A model generated the notes under the pieces. That model saw only the letters and a program-made list of their open reading frames with translations. It was not told where the DNA came from and made no database searches. From contig JAJTTP010000004.1 of NCBI GenBank assembly GCA_023313575.1, forward strand, positions 2,170,001 through 2,234,000: a stretch of 64,000 nucleotides of DNA, read 5' to 3'. The translations under genes and the position numbers were made by a program. This document shows, piece by piece, positions 53,284 through 63,900 of the stretch; the first letter of the stretch is position 1, and each line of letters begins with the position of its first letter. The stretch is from Eutypella sp. D-1 (taxonomy: Eukaryota > Ascomycota > Sordariomycetes > Xylariales > Diatrypaceae).

Positions 53284-55686
53284 TCAGCCGTAATTCTCGT
53301 CCCAGTCTGCGTCCGAGTCCTCGCCTTCAGTCGCATCGAGGAAGTCATCCATGGAATACTTGTGCTCGGTCGGCTTCTGGTTATCCAGCTCGATCCTGAC
53401 CAGGTCGCAGAGTCCGTGGACGAAGTCATCGTCATCGTCTAACTTGAGTAAGCCTCGGTGGTGGGCCGTGAGCTCTTCATCGTCACTGTCCTCGCGGGAC
53501 CTGGTTGGGCGGTCCCTCATCGACCATTGAAGCTCCTTCGCTAGGTACTTCTTAGGTGACACACTACTATCATCGCCATCGGATGGAGTCCGTGATACAG
53601 ATTGGACAGCCCGGCGGGTCCTGCGCCGTATTTGGTGTTGGCCTTGTTCAGCGTGTTCGGCAAGTTGCTGGGCACGGATTGACGTGGGCGGCTTGCTTCT
53701 CCGTTGGAAAACATCGCTCATCCTCGCCAACAAAGTCTTCCGGAACTCGGACCGCTCTCTGTAGCTGACGTTCAATTTTGCCCCAATCACAAGCCGGCGA
53801 AGATTGGGCAGTGCGGGTGCGCTCGCCACCAGACTCTTGAAGAACATCTCTGCCGTCAGCACGTTATCGAATTTCATATAATCGATCTCGATCGACTGGA
53901 GCGATGCAGGCCAGTGCGGGACCTCATCATCCCCGAGGAGCCACTCATACAAGGGGTCTGCATCATTATAATGCTCATGTGCCTTGTAGTACAGTAGGTT
54001 GACGTGGAGGTCGGTTAGATTAGGGCAGGCGGTGTCCAAAATGCGTAGAAAGCCCAAACTTAGAGATATGCAATGCTTCAGAGTCAGGTGCTCTAGCGAA
54101 CGGCCATGAGTCCGCAGGAACCCAGCAAGCTTGTCGGATGTCACCTCCCAGCAGTTGATAAGCTCAAGGTGTTTAAGTCCTGTTGGCAGCAGACTCAAGA
54201 GGTAATAATCGGCCACAGTGGAAGATTCGAATATCAGATGCTCTAGTCGGGGAAGTGCCTGGATGGCGGCTGCGAGATTCGCGACCGTAGATTCATCGGC
54301 ATTCTCTGGGTGGCGGAAGTTCGTATAGGAAGGGAGTTGGTAGTTGACAAAGGCTACCTTTCGCAAGCTGGCGAAAGATGGCTGCTGATGAATTGCGGCT
54401 AGTTTATGGAGGGCGAAGTCAGGGCCCGTGATGCGAGAATTCCACCTCCAGCTCTGCAGTTCGATCGGTGAGGCGATGCTTCCCGGGTTGCCGCTCGTGT
54501 TAGGCTTCAGTTCAAGGGTCCGTAGCAGGTTGCTCGGATACTTGTATCGGATAGAAGCTTCAAGTTGCCGGTACGGCGGCTCGTCGAGGACATGATACAA
54601 CTCAAGAGTTTTTAGCCGTGGGAGAAATGGCACTACGTCGTCCAGAAGCGAATAGTTGTGGTCGAGTTTGTAACTCAAGATATCGGATATCTCAATTTTC
54701 AAGACCTCAACCTTGGGACGGTAGTTGATGGTGGTGGTGTCAGGAGACGCACGCAGAGTTCGCGAGAGGAGGCGAAATCTGATCTGGTCGAACATGGGAG
54801 GGGATTTGTACAAGGCAGCCATGGCAGGCTCGTACAAAAGCTTCCCAAGTAAGGCGACGCTCAATAACTTGCGAGTGGCGACGACGATATCCGCCTTGCG
54901 TGCATCGGGTTCAACAAGGGGGTATCCAACATACTCGAAGATGCGATGCCAGACTAGGTAGGGGAGGGTATTGCCAGGATATGTCAACTTATTTTCGTCG
55001 TCATGCGACATGTCCATCTGCTTCTGCCCCTGCTTCTGCTTCCCCTTTTGCTTCTGCTTGCTCTTCTTGCTCTTGCTCGACAGAAAGCGCGAAGAGGGCT
55101 TGGCCAGCTTTCGTGGTTTCGAGACTTCGCGTCGACTGCGAAGACCCTTGCAGGGAGAGCTTATGTTCTTGATACTGCGGTCATCTCCGCGGTAATCGTC
55201 ATCATCGACATCATCAGAATCACCATCGCCATCATTACCATCATCATGGTCATGGTCATCATACTCGTTCATGCCCATGTCAGTATCTAAGTCATCATGC
55301 GCAGCATCATCATCACCATCACCATCACCATCATCCGAATCCGAAACTAAATCGGAATCGGAATCGGAATCCGGCTCGACGTAGGAAACTCTGGCCGTAG
55401 AGCCACGAAGACTCCGTCGGGGACGCTTAGTAGGGATTGAAGCGTCGTGATAGTTAGAGTTGGAGGCTTTGCGCCTACCGGGGCTTATCAGTTGGACAGG
55501 GCCACCGACGCCGCTAAGTCGACGAGATGACCGGAGGAGATAGGGGGTGGTAGGAGGGGACAGGGACAGTGATGGTGTATCCGATGATGTATTATTGGGA
55601 AGCTTGGCCTGCCTGGGCAAACGGGGGCGGTTCTGCTGATGCCGTGCAGATTGATCGGCACCAGATGCGCCCGACCTTGCCGACAT
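53284..55686 (-). CDS. F-box/LRR-like protein with acidic and Lys/Gln-rich disordered N-terminus
   Basis: An intronless 800-residue ORF. Residues 1-100 are basic and Ser/Pro rich. Residues about 105-165 are almost purely Asp/Gly/Ser (SDSDDGDGDGDDDAAHDD). A Lys/Gln-rich block (KSKKSKQKQKGKQKQGQKQ) follows near 205-225. An F-box-like segment, LPYLVWHRIFEYVGYPL, lies around residue 240. From about 310 to 660 there are leucine-rich repeats (FLPRLKTLELYHV, LPRLEHLIFES, LPTGLKHLELINC, SLEHLTLKHC, CPNLTDLHVNLL). The C-terminus is acidic and ends EDSDADWDENYG. Likely a substrate receptor of an SCF ubiquitin ligase, by family analogy. The two opposite-charge tracts suggest nuclear localisation; that is inference. 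Confidence 0.82.
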   Translation of the reverse strand: MSARSGASGADQSARHQQNRPRLPRQAKLPNNTSSDTPSLSLSPPTTPYLLRSSRRLSGVGGPVQLISPGRRKASNSNYHDASIPTKRPRRSLRGSTARVSYVEPDSDSDSDLVSDSDDGDGDGDDDAAHDDLDTDMGMNEYDDHDHDDGNDGDGDSDDVDDDDYRGDDRSIKNISSPCKGLRSRREVSKPRKLAKPSSRFLSSKSKKSKQKQKGKQKQGQKQMDMSHDDENKLTYPGNTLPYLVWHRIFEYVGYPLVEPDARKADIVVATRKLLSVALLGKLLYEPAMAALYKSPPMFDQIRFRLLSRTLRASPDTTTINYRPKVEVLKIEISDILSYKLDHNYSLLDDVVPFLPRLKTLELYHVLDEPPYRQLEASIRYKYPSNLLRTLELKPNTSGNPGSIASPIELQSWRWNSRITGPDFALHKLAAIHQQPSFASLRKVAFVNYQLPSYTNFRHPENADESTVANLAAAIQALPRLEHLIFESSTVADYYLLSLLPTGLKHLELINCWEVTSDKLAGFLRTHGRSLEHLTLKHCISLSLGFLRILDTACPNLTDLHVNLLYYKAHEHYNDADPLYEWLLGDDEVPHWPASLQSIEIDYMKFDNVLTAEMFFKSLVASAPALPNLRRLVIGAKLNVSYRERSEFRKTLLARMSDVFQRRSKPPTSIRAQQLAEHAEQGQHQIRRRTRRAVQSVSRTPSDGDDSSVSPKKYLAKELQWSMRDRPTRSREDSDDEELTAHHRGLLKLDDDDDFVHGLCDLVRIELDNQKPTEHKYSMDDFLDATEGEDSDADWDENYG

Positions 55687-57877
55687 GGCGATTAAATTTG
55701 ATTGGAATCAAGATTAATCAATATCAATGCCTAGGTCAGGTCCACGGGTCTAGATGTATAGTTATAGGTCAATATTTGATAGACGTGGGGTGTGGGACAG
55801 GTTCAATGTTACGACAAGGCGCTTCTTTGCTTTCAGTCTGGTGCCAAATTTGTGTGAAGCAACCTCCGAGGGAATTGGAAGAATGTAGGTACGGAATGGG
55901 CCTATGTGGGCAAGAAAGTGCAGGCAGGTAATGTGGTACCTAGGTACCTAGAACACTTAGGTAATGCGTAAAGTGGGTTTGGTGCAGCAGATACATCCCA
56001 GAGGGCTTCTCCGGTATTAAGTACTGAGTACTCTATACTTACATTTCTATAGGAAAGCTGACAGGATAGAGGTACTCAAGTACAGAGCGAGTATCTAAAA
56101 TTTACACACACCTCTAAGCAGCTACCAATCCACGTATAATAGGAGGTTGTTAGTTGCATGTTAGCTTGCCGGTAGGCGTGCAGTAGGTACACAAGTACCT
56201 GCACAGTACCTATTATAAGAACCTTAAACACCCGAGGGCGGCTTGGAAGAGATCCAATTAGAAGTGCAGAATCCTATATACACACGTTATGTAGATATGC
56301 ACTAATGGAGTCCAAGCCTGATCATCGCTTTAGAAACTGGCTACTCTCTCAACTTTACTATAGTGTATACAGTCTTGGCAAGCCTGGGTTTAAAGGAGTA
56401 GAGGATGTTATTCTATTCAATTTATGACGATCCAATCGGACCCGGGTGTAAACTGTCCTACATCAGTATCACCCGGACTCGGCATCTCACTAACACCCAC
56501 TAACACCACGAGCCCCAGCACTGGCCGTCCCGTCTCCTTCCCTGATAGGTACCGGTAAATTTATCACAATGGTACCCGGAGCCGGGGTGTCAAAATGTTG
56601 GATCCAGTACCGTTGAACAGTTTCCCCTACCCAAGGCTCCGGGATCTACTGTCGCATTCAGTACCTAGACTATATATACCTACCTCGTATATACCTACCT
56701 AAGTAGATATGTATACAGAAACCACGCGACTGCCCCTTCAAAAATTTCGTTATTCACCTGTGCCGTCCAACATTCCCCTGCCTACCTCGTTCTATTTTCA
56801 AAACTCTTAATGCGTCATAGGTGTGGTGAGCTGTAAATATTATATTTCCTACAAGGACCTGCCCCGTCATATATATAAACCTGTCCAGTATTATCCAGCA
56901 CATAATTAACCCGTCTATATCTTGACCCTGTCCTTGTTTCTATCACTGGATACTGTATATAAAGGCGGGAAAATGTTCAACGAGCTCGAGAACCCCTGGA
57001 ATCGTCTACAGTAACACTACCCCCGCCCGCAGCACAATACGCCATTGTTTTATCTCCAGGAGTATCGCCAAGAGCTATTAGAGAGGTGGCGCCGACGCTC
57101 AAGTTGCTCATTCGGCTCGTCAAGCCTGCGGCCTCGGGCGTGCTATTTGTACTCTTGCACCTAGACGTCCGCCTCTCACCTTTTTATACAGCCTGTCCAG
57201 CCCATCGCAGCGTATAACAACCTAACCTATTTATCACCCCATCCCATCTATCTCATCCGGCCCTAGCAGACGTGGCAGCAGTGTCTGGTGGCTTTAGTAG
57301 CCCTGGGAGCCCTGGCACAGTCTCCGCAGTACGTGGATACCCAGCCGGGAAAATCTAGAATACTGGCTACGTATCAAGATACTTCGAGTATGTGTGCTTT
57401 CCCGCTGGCTTTGCTGGAGACCGGCCCTTCCTGACGTTCATAACCACAATTACGACGGCCGCGGCCGCAACCACCACCATCATGAACATGACGGTAAGGG
57501 TGGCGGCGGCGGTGCATTTTGTTTTGATGGGCGGAGTATTACCCGTGCCCCCGACACGCCGCCGATGGCGCTGCTACTAGCCATGATGGGCCGTTCCTTT
57601 GGTACGGAAGCAAAAATCAGGAGGAATAAGGCAGGGAGGTGCACTATATGGATCCTCCCCCTTTATTTGGCAATTTCATCTAATAAGGCTCAGCAACTTT
57701 CTCTCATCTCTGCCAGCAGACTTCGTCAGCCACGGAAGTGAAGAGTCAATGGTCTGATTACCTTGTGACTGAGAGATATTCCAGGCCAAGATACCGCTGT
57801 GAATTTTAAGTACGGGATTCCCATTTTGATGAGGGGCATGGCCGGTCGTATTGTTGAGGGAAGGGGGCACTCACATT
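55687..57877. other. Intergenic, no gene seen
   Basis: About 2.2 kb with many TACCTA/TAGGTA motifs (55936-55970, 56030-56090, 56185-56215, 56670-56710). A frame around 57392-57741 contains a His-rich run but no support as a gene. Confidence 0.45.
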
Positions 57878-59086
57878 ATGTTGCCCAGTGTCATACTCTC
57901 CCGCCCATGCCGGTTTGCGGCTACTTCAACCCTTCGCAGCTTGTGGGGCTTGGCATCCTCCTTCGGTGTTCACTGTGATATCTCCGAGGACGGAAAATTG
58001 GTGAGGAAAGACGCCCTGATGGCCGGGACTGCTGGACTCGTGATGTTGGACCAACTCGTAGTGAAGGTTGGCGAACACTTCCTCTGGGAGCTGGATGACC
58101 CTGAGCCTTTCGCCATCTTGAAATTGACCTTAGCTTCGGAAGATATACTCGCTGTAAAGTGGTCCGTGGGTGATCCTGGTTCGTCATCGTCCAAGGTGTG
58201 TCTTGAGTATCTGGATCGAGTAAGTCTCATTTTCAGCGTAGCATTTGCGAGGGTGTACAGTAATCTTCAAAAATGGTCTTTTACAGCACGTTCCACCAAC
58301 TCATCTCAGGTGGCGAGTCCCAATATACGAATCGAGAAAAGAAGTTGACGATAATCAGGGCCTGGCCCATCGAATAGGGTCACTTGGCATCTCTTATGGG
58401 CCTGGACCTTGTGTGTTTCGAGCCGAAGACCACCAATTATCCCCATTCTTGGTTGAGGGTCCTTGACTCCAGTGAGTGCTCTGGTGACGACTGGAGGTAT
58501 GAGTCACTCATGGCCCTTCACAGTTTGGTCGCATCTTCCCTAATTCACATGGACTTCGTTGACGACATTCGGAAGGGCACCTCTCGCCTGCCTCGATTCC
58601 TTGTTAGGGGATTGAATCATACGCCACCTATGCCGCACTATATGCAGGATATGTCAGAACGAGACTACGCAGCTTGTCGCCAGAGGGGCGAACATCTTAA
58701 CGGTCTGAAGGTAGATCCTAGATGGGGTCTACTGATGAGAAAAATCGTTCTTCGACTTCTGAGCGTTGTCATCGCTCTTCTCAGTCATCGTCCCGTAGAT
58801 CGAAGGCTGTCGTTCTTCATCGTCACGGTTCTTAAATCATCATCATCTTTGAACCATCGTTCGTTGCTGATTACCTTGATTGTCTTCTCAGGATTCACTT
58901 CACGGAGAGTCGCGACCCTCAAATCAGATCACCTCGTCGCCATCGACACACTTCATCGACTTTGAGGCCAGCGCTGGTGGTTTCAGAAGTCGCGACCTTT
59001 CAAGATGCCTGCCATTCTCAAAGACATCGCAGAGCTCGAATAATCACACAGTGATTCCATTAAAACGCCGTAAGGCTCTAGAATAA
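57878..59086 (+). pseudogene. Probable decayed multi-exon gene of unknown function
   Basis: ATG 57878 opens a frame of about 114 codons up to a GTAAGT at 58220 (EDGKLVRKDALMAGTAGLVM, KVGEHFLWELDDPEPFAILK, SEDILAVKWSVGDPGSSSSK). After a TTTTACAG acceptor at 58286, a second stretch reads STFHQLISGGESQYTNREKK and IIRAWPIE, then a TAG at 58375-58377, then continues in the same frame with GHLASLMGLDLVCFEPKTTN, LASSLIHMDFVDDIRKG-type sequence and PPMPHYMQDMSERDYAAC. The GTAAGT donor and this acceptor do not join in phase. A Ser-rich tail, possibly spliced, may reach 59086. I do not recognise the family. The phase problem plus the stop suggest a pseudogene; unrecognised introns or editing are alternatives. 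Confidence 0.45.
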
Positions 59087-59997
59087 CCGAGTATCGGAGG
59101 TGGCTATTCAGATTAAGCCGTATTTCGAGGGATCCATACCCGAAAAGCAATCGGGGTAGAGTGGCGGAATGGGCACTCTTCGACACCCGCTCGAAGGTTC
59201 GAGCATAGTGCTCTCCATTTAGGCCGAGTTACCGAGTCTCTCTAGGGTTCGAACTGGAGACTTGTAAGCGCAAAGCCAGGAACTTGGCCATGTCGGATAA
59301 TCGAGCGAAGCGCGTGAGAGCCCAATGTTTATAAATAAATGCTTTGGAGAGCTGTAGAATCAGCAGGCAACCGCTTTCGGCTTCCAAATGCAAGAGAATG
59401 AAGTGGCATCATGGGTGGAGCTATAGGTGCTGACAGGCACCTGGCCATGGGTCCAGATCACGATATACGCACACGCATCTGTGTATTAAAAACGTGGAGT
59501 GCATCCTAGAAACAGAAGAGCAAATGTGTACTCACATTGCCGGCGGTAGACATCACGAGTTTGAAGGTGTGGGTACAGTAGGATGCTCTGAGGTTCTGAT
59601 TCGACCTGGACTTGCCTTCATTGGCCCCCTGCATGCTTCTTCGGGGCTTCAAAGTCAACTAGTTTCGGGCTCGGATGGGATTTCACAGTATGATTTGATC
59701 TCGATACAGAATGTGGGTGGTCTTATTATTCACTCTCAAGAAAATTAAAGTGGGCAGTATGGCATCTATGATATTAGGCATCCCGAGCCTTGTGATTGTT
59801 GCGAGACTGAAAAGGTGCTACTATGTAGAGAAATCAACCATGAAATTTGACCTTCACCATAACAGTTAAGAATAATGCGATTACATCGAGCAAAAGTTTC
59901 CGGCTGAGACTAAATGTCTGTTGTAAATCCAATAATGAACTGCCCGTACATGTAATAAGGAGTTGCGAAGGGCTCTGTGATGTGGGCGGATCCAATG
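59087..59997. other. Intergenic, no gene supported
   Basis: It contains short GGTTCGA motifs at about 59196 and 59248 that recall tRNA B-boxes, but no cloverleaf can be built. A weak frame at 59494-59748 lacks support. Confidence 0.4.
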
Positions 59998-60435
59998 CTA
60001 TGGTCCCGGCCTTATAGGTAGGTACACCGGTCTATCCTCCAGAACTACGACCGTGTACCAAAACCCGATTGGCTCGTCGTATCTATCCTCCATAGACGAC
60101 GTGTCACTGTCAGGTAAAGCTCGACTGTTGCTTGAAGCTCCATTGCGAGTTGGGGATTCACTGTCGGTCGGAGCCTCGCTTTCGGTCGGAGTGAAACGCT
60201 CGGTTACAGGCACACCGTTCCTGAAGACTCTGAAACTCGGAATAGAAATTGCGCTTTGTGTGCTTGATGTGGTGGTTCCACGGTACATGTCGTCGGTTGC
60301 CTTATGCCATGCATTGTGATACTCCTCAAATAGGTAGTGTGAGGGGTCGGCGTCGCTCAAGCCTTCTTGACTCTGGTCCAGCTTATCCCCCGAGCTCATC
60401 TTGCGTCTCAACCAGGCTTTCAAGTGTCGCAACAT
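59998..60435 (-). CDS. Small protein with cationic amphipathic N-terminus (family member 2)
   Basis: The ATG at 60435 gives 145 residues and does not overlap the gene upstream; the frame is open 33 codons further (a second ATG at 60534), which would overlap that gene. I chose 60435 because the protein then begins MLRHLKAWLRRKM, matching MLQRLCGWLRRKL of its upstream neighbour. The middle has YLFEEYHNAWHKATDDMYRG and FRVFRNGVPVTERF, then Ser/Thr/Glu/Asp-rich spacer (TESEAPTDSESPTRNG), and a C-terminal hydrophobic block IGFWYTVVVLEDRPVYLPI. No known family. A cationic helix, acidic spacer and hydrophobic end suggest membrane association; this is inference. Confidence 0.5.
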   Translation of the reverse strand: MLRHLKAWLRRKMSSGDKLDQSQEGLSDADPSHYLFEEYHNAWHKATDDMYRGTTTSSTQSAISIPSFRVFRNGVPVTERFTPTESEAPTDSESPTRNGASSNSRALPDSDTSSMEDRYDEPIGFWYTVVVLEDRPVYLPIRPGP

Positions 60436-60506
60436 GATTGCTTTAGTTGGTTTGGATCTCTTAGAGGGCAAGGGTTGATCGCCTAGGGTTGTGAGGATGA
60501 TGTGCC

Positions 60507-60965
60507 TCATTGCCCGGAGTCTCTTTCTGAGCACGCGTAGTTACCCTTGGATGGGGGAAGCGATAGTATGTGATGACGCGGTGATTCTTCATAAAATCTC
60601 GGAAATAGGCCACTGGTATCAAGCCTAGTATTGAATCGCTTGCTTTCGGATATCGTGACGGTATACCCTGCGGCTAACAGCAGGCGGATTAGGTCGGCGT
60701 TTGTGTGTTCGGCTTTCCTCTCGGTGGAGGGCTGGTCAACGGTAGGCGCGGTGACAGGTTCCTTATTGATGATAGGCGCGGTGACAGGCTCCTTATTGAT
60801 GGTAGGCGCGGTGACAGGTTCCTCATTGATGGTAGGTGCGGTGACAGGTTCCTTATTGATGGAGCCGGTGTTGCCAACGGCAACACTTGAACTTTGCTGG
60901 TTTTGTTTCGTAGTCTCCCGACGCCGTAGTTTACGTCTTAACCAACCACATAAGCGCTGTAGCAT
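60507..60965 (-). CDS. Small protein with cationic amphipathic N-terminus and 10-residue repeats (family member 3)
   Basis: A 152-residue ORF with a good start context (GCAAACATG). It starts MLQRLCGWLRRKLRRRETT, a strongly basic amphipathic helix. Residues about 35-75 are four tandem decapeptides of the type INKEPVTAPT. Next comes ADLIRLLLAAGYTVTI, a hydrophobic stretch, then an Arg/Ser/Pro-containing tail. No family is recognised. It is tandem with the gene at 60435 (71 bp from stop to ATG), and its layout is shared with the protein at 2983. A sequencing check of the repeat number would be useful, since the array is a minisatellite. Confidence 0.5.
   Translation of the reverse strand: MLQRLCGWLRRKLRRRETTKQNQQSSSVAVGNTGSINKEPVTAPTINEEPVTAPTINKEPVTAPIINKEPVTAPTVDQPSTERKAEHTNADLIRLLLAAGYTVTISESKRFNTRLDTSGLFPRFYEESPRHHILSLPPSKGNYACSERDSGQ
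60741..60860 (-). repeat. Four-copy 30-bp coding minisatellite
   Basis: Units start at 60741, 60771, 60801 and 60831, each a variant of GGTAGGCGCGGTGACAGGTT plus ten more bases. Only one to three substitutions separate the copies, so the array is young or homogenised. It codes the decapeptide repeats of the small protein. Confidence 0.9.
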
Positions 60966-63900
60966 GTTTGCGATTGTTTACGGGGAAGGATCATCGACTT
61001 TTCTACGTTGAAAGTCCAGTATTGGATGAGGTGCAGTGGTTCGTATAATGGGTATATAGTACGGGGCTCTCAGCGCTTGACCATCTCGGAAACACAGAGC
61101 AGCGGCAATCCCCAACACTTTATAGTTGTCGGGTCTGCAGAACTTAGATTAAGTTAAGCATAGAACTATCACCGTCTGCAGATACGAACTTTCTTGCGCA
61201 CGCCCAATTTCCGTATCCAGGCTCGGATGAACCTAGCCGGTATAAGGCAATGCCACAACGACGGGATTTACAGTGTGACGGCGCATTCGTTTTGCTCTGT
61301 CTTCAAATGCAGCCTACTACGTCAGGTACTGCCACCCCTGGTTTTGCTGAAAGGACGCCTTATACGATTTGGTATGAGTTACGAACCAGTTAAGGTTCAC
61401 ACAGCCTCGTTAAGCTGGGTAGGTCTACACAACTCATGTCTGACAGAGCTCTACTCCAATGGCCGCTTTGGAGGTTTGAGTATATCTCCATGTACCCTAA
61501 AACTGAGTCTGAGCGGGCTCGTCATCATCCTAAGGCGAAGACTGTCAAATGATTCGCTGCACGGTGAGAGATAGAAGCTGGATGGCCACTGTGAGGTAGC
61601 AAAATAGTATGGGTAGAGGTCGAATAGCCTTTGAACTTTGGCCCCTACCGGATATACACCAGGGGGTTGTGAGGCCCCCTATTTCTAAGGAAGTCTAGTC
61701 TATCGTCGACAGAGCTGAACGACATCGACGAACATGTCATGTGGAGTTCTTCCGTATCGTCACCTTGTGTTCAGATGCCCTCCAGCCCACGACCCTTCAG
61801 CCGGCGCATTGTCGCTGAATGACGCCTTTACTCACAATGAACTTGAAGCGTGTCGTGTTGACCCAGGCGACCGTGTTGGGTAACTGGATCCTCGCGACGT
61901 TCCTCCAAAAAATCTAAGAATTGACCTCAAGTAAGCTGTAGGAGCTTGAGCCGAAATAGATGTCTTCATATTGCAGATGCCTTGAAGAACGCCTTTGAAA
62001 GCGTCTGGTTGTCGTTGATTGTAGATCGGTTCTTGGAAGCTAATTTGAATATGTGAACCTTGACGGCCCGGTGCGGCTGGTCTCGAAAAGGCTTGGCACC
62101 ACACTACATGCTAACTTACTGAGTAACATGCTAAGCTGAATAAAGCCTAGTCTATGGAATGGTGTCAGACCTCACATGGCATCCCGTCCACGCCTTTTGA
62201 GACCAGCTTCCCGTTGGAGCCCATCATTCAGTCTCAGAATCAGGACTTTGCTGCGTGAGCGGGGCCCCATGCCTTCTTATGTAGGCAATATGCCTACCTG
62301 GCTTGGCTGGTTGTCTCTTGAAAAGCAAACCTCCCCACAACCTCTCAACGCATCCGGGTACACTTCCCGATTGATTTTATACAGAAACCCCCAACGTCCG
62401 CTCTAGCCTATGGTTTCTAGCTGGTCCAGTTCTGCCAGCTTGGCCTATTCGCATACTAACTATTCCCACGTAACTAGGTATACTAGAATTGCACGATTGG
62501 GGTATCTTTTGTGAGTGGTTGGCGAGTCGAGGATGGTTGGCAGGGAGAGACTCCAAACCGTTGATGCTCTTCGTGAATGTTGACAGCTTCTTAAGACTAG
62601 AAATTTCATACTACTTGAGCTGTACGCTGTAATGATGCCATAATAGAGAACATAAAGACCATCAACTCACGACCAACTAGGGGTAGGTTCGGTGAGGAAA
62701 TGTAGTTTCTATTTATCAGATTAGTTCGGATAAACAGCCTATTCAGTTTAGATAGCAATTAGTTTCTAACCCATTATCCGTATCACTTGAGTGCTTAAAG
62801 TATCTGGATAAGTCAAGGACATGTGTTCAAAGAGCTGTGCAAGTCATCACGACAGATTTGAGTGCAACCGGATCGGGTATTGATGAGAAAGGCAGCAGAA
62901 GAGACGCAGTAAAGATATCAGTTGGTCGTCCAAAATCCCATCCTAATTGATCTCCAAAGAATTTAACGTTCCAACTAACTGATTTGGCAATCCAGCCACT
63001 TCCAACAGAAAAGTACCGTTGCTATTTTCAAGTTGCAGTTCGATTTGTTGGAGTTGGTGTAAGTGGTCGCTTAGTATGTCTAAGTCCTTTGTTCCAGCTG
63101 TCAACCCTTCCAGTTGGAAGGCTCGGAAGCTTTAGAACTTCTAGCTTACTTGTGGAACCAACGCAGGTACCTGCTACCTAAGGTACTTACGAGATTTCTT
63201 ATGGAAAACATGCGCGGGTGGGGATCAGCCTTGCATAAGAACCGCGATAAATGAGGTATCACCTAACGCTTAACTAGATCGGGCTATTAGGGGCTCATGC
63301 GCTAAGTTGGGCTGGGTGTACATAGTACATGGAAAGCTAGATGGAAAGCCGGACCATCCAATCCATTTGGGGAAATCTTAAACCACCTGCACCTGGGCAG
63401 TGACGGGGTGGAACGGAGTACTCCGTAGAAGTACACAAAAGTTAGATCGAGTTAATAACACCTGCCGCAATTTATTAAAAGCAGGCCAGTGGACAGCTCG
63501 GCGGACAGCCAGTTATAAGCAACAACAGCAGCAGCCGCAGCAGGCAAGAGCAAGCTGGAGGTGTTACAGGGGTGGCCGTGCAACAAATGAAATCCCCAAG
63601 TCTCTCTACTCTACTCTGTACACTACTACGGTACCTACTAACTAACAACCGGTGGGTCTTCACGGTACGCGTCTATCCTTTTCTAACTCATCCTTCTTTT
63701 TTTCGCAATTCATCCCGATATTTTTGATTACACACTTGCATCGTCACCCTTTTGATGCACTGTCATCCACGCCGCATATTTACCCAGCCTTATCCATCCC
63801 ATCATCCAACCACCCACCACCCATTCATCATTCCTTGTCAACCTGGTGGGTTTTTTTTTCTGTTTTCCCCTTCCCGCGCACTTATCGTCAACCTTACCGC

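Noticed and set aside
59150..59280. tRNA-like signals (GGTTCGA B-box-like motifs with a GTGGCGGAATGG A-box-like motif)
   Set aside because: No acceptor, anticodon and T arms can be paired into a cloverleaf at either motif.
61700..62065. Possible exons reading NDAFTHNELEACR and LKNAFESVWLSLIVDRF
   Set aside because: Separate frames with stops between them and no start; at best a decayed fragment, and no family could be named.
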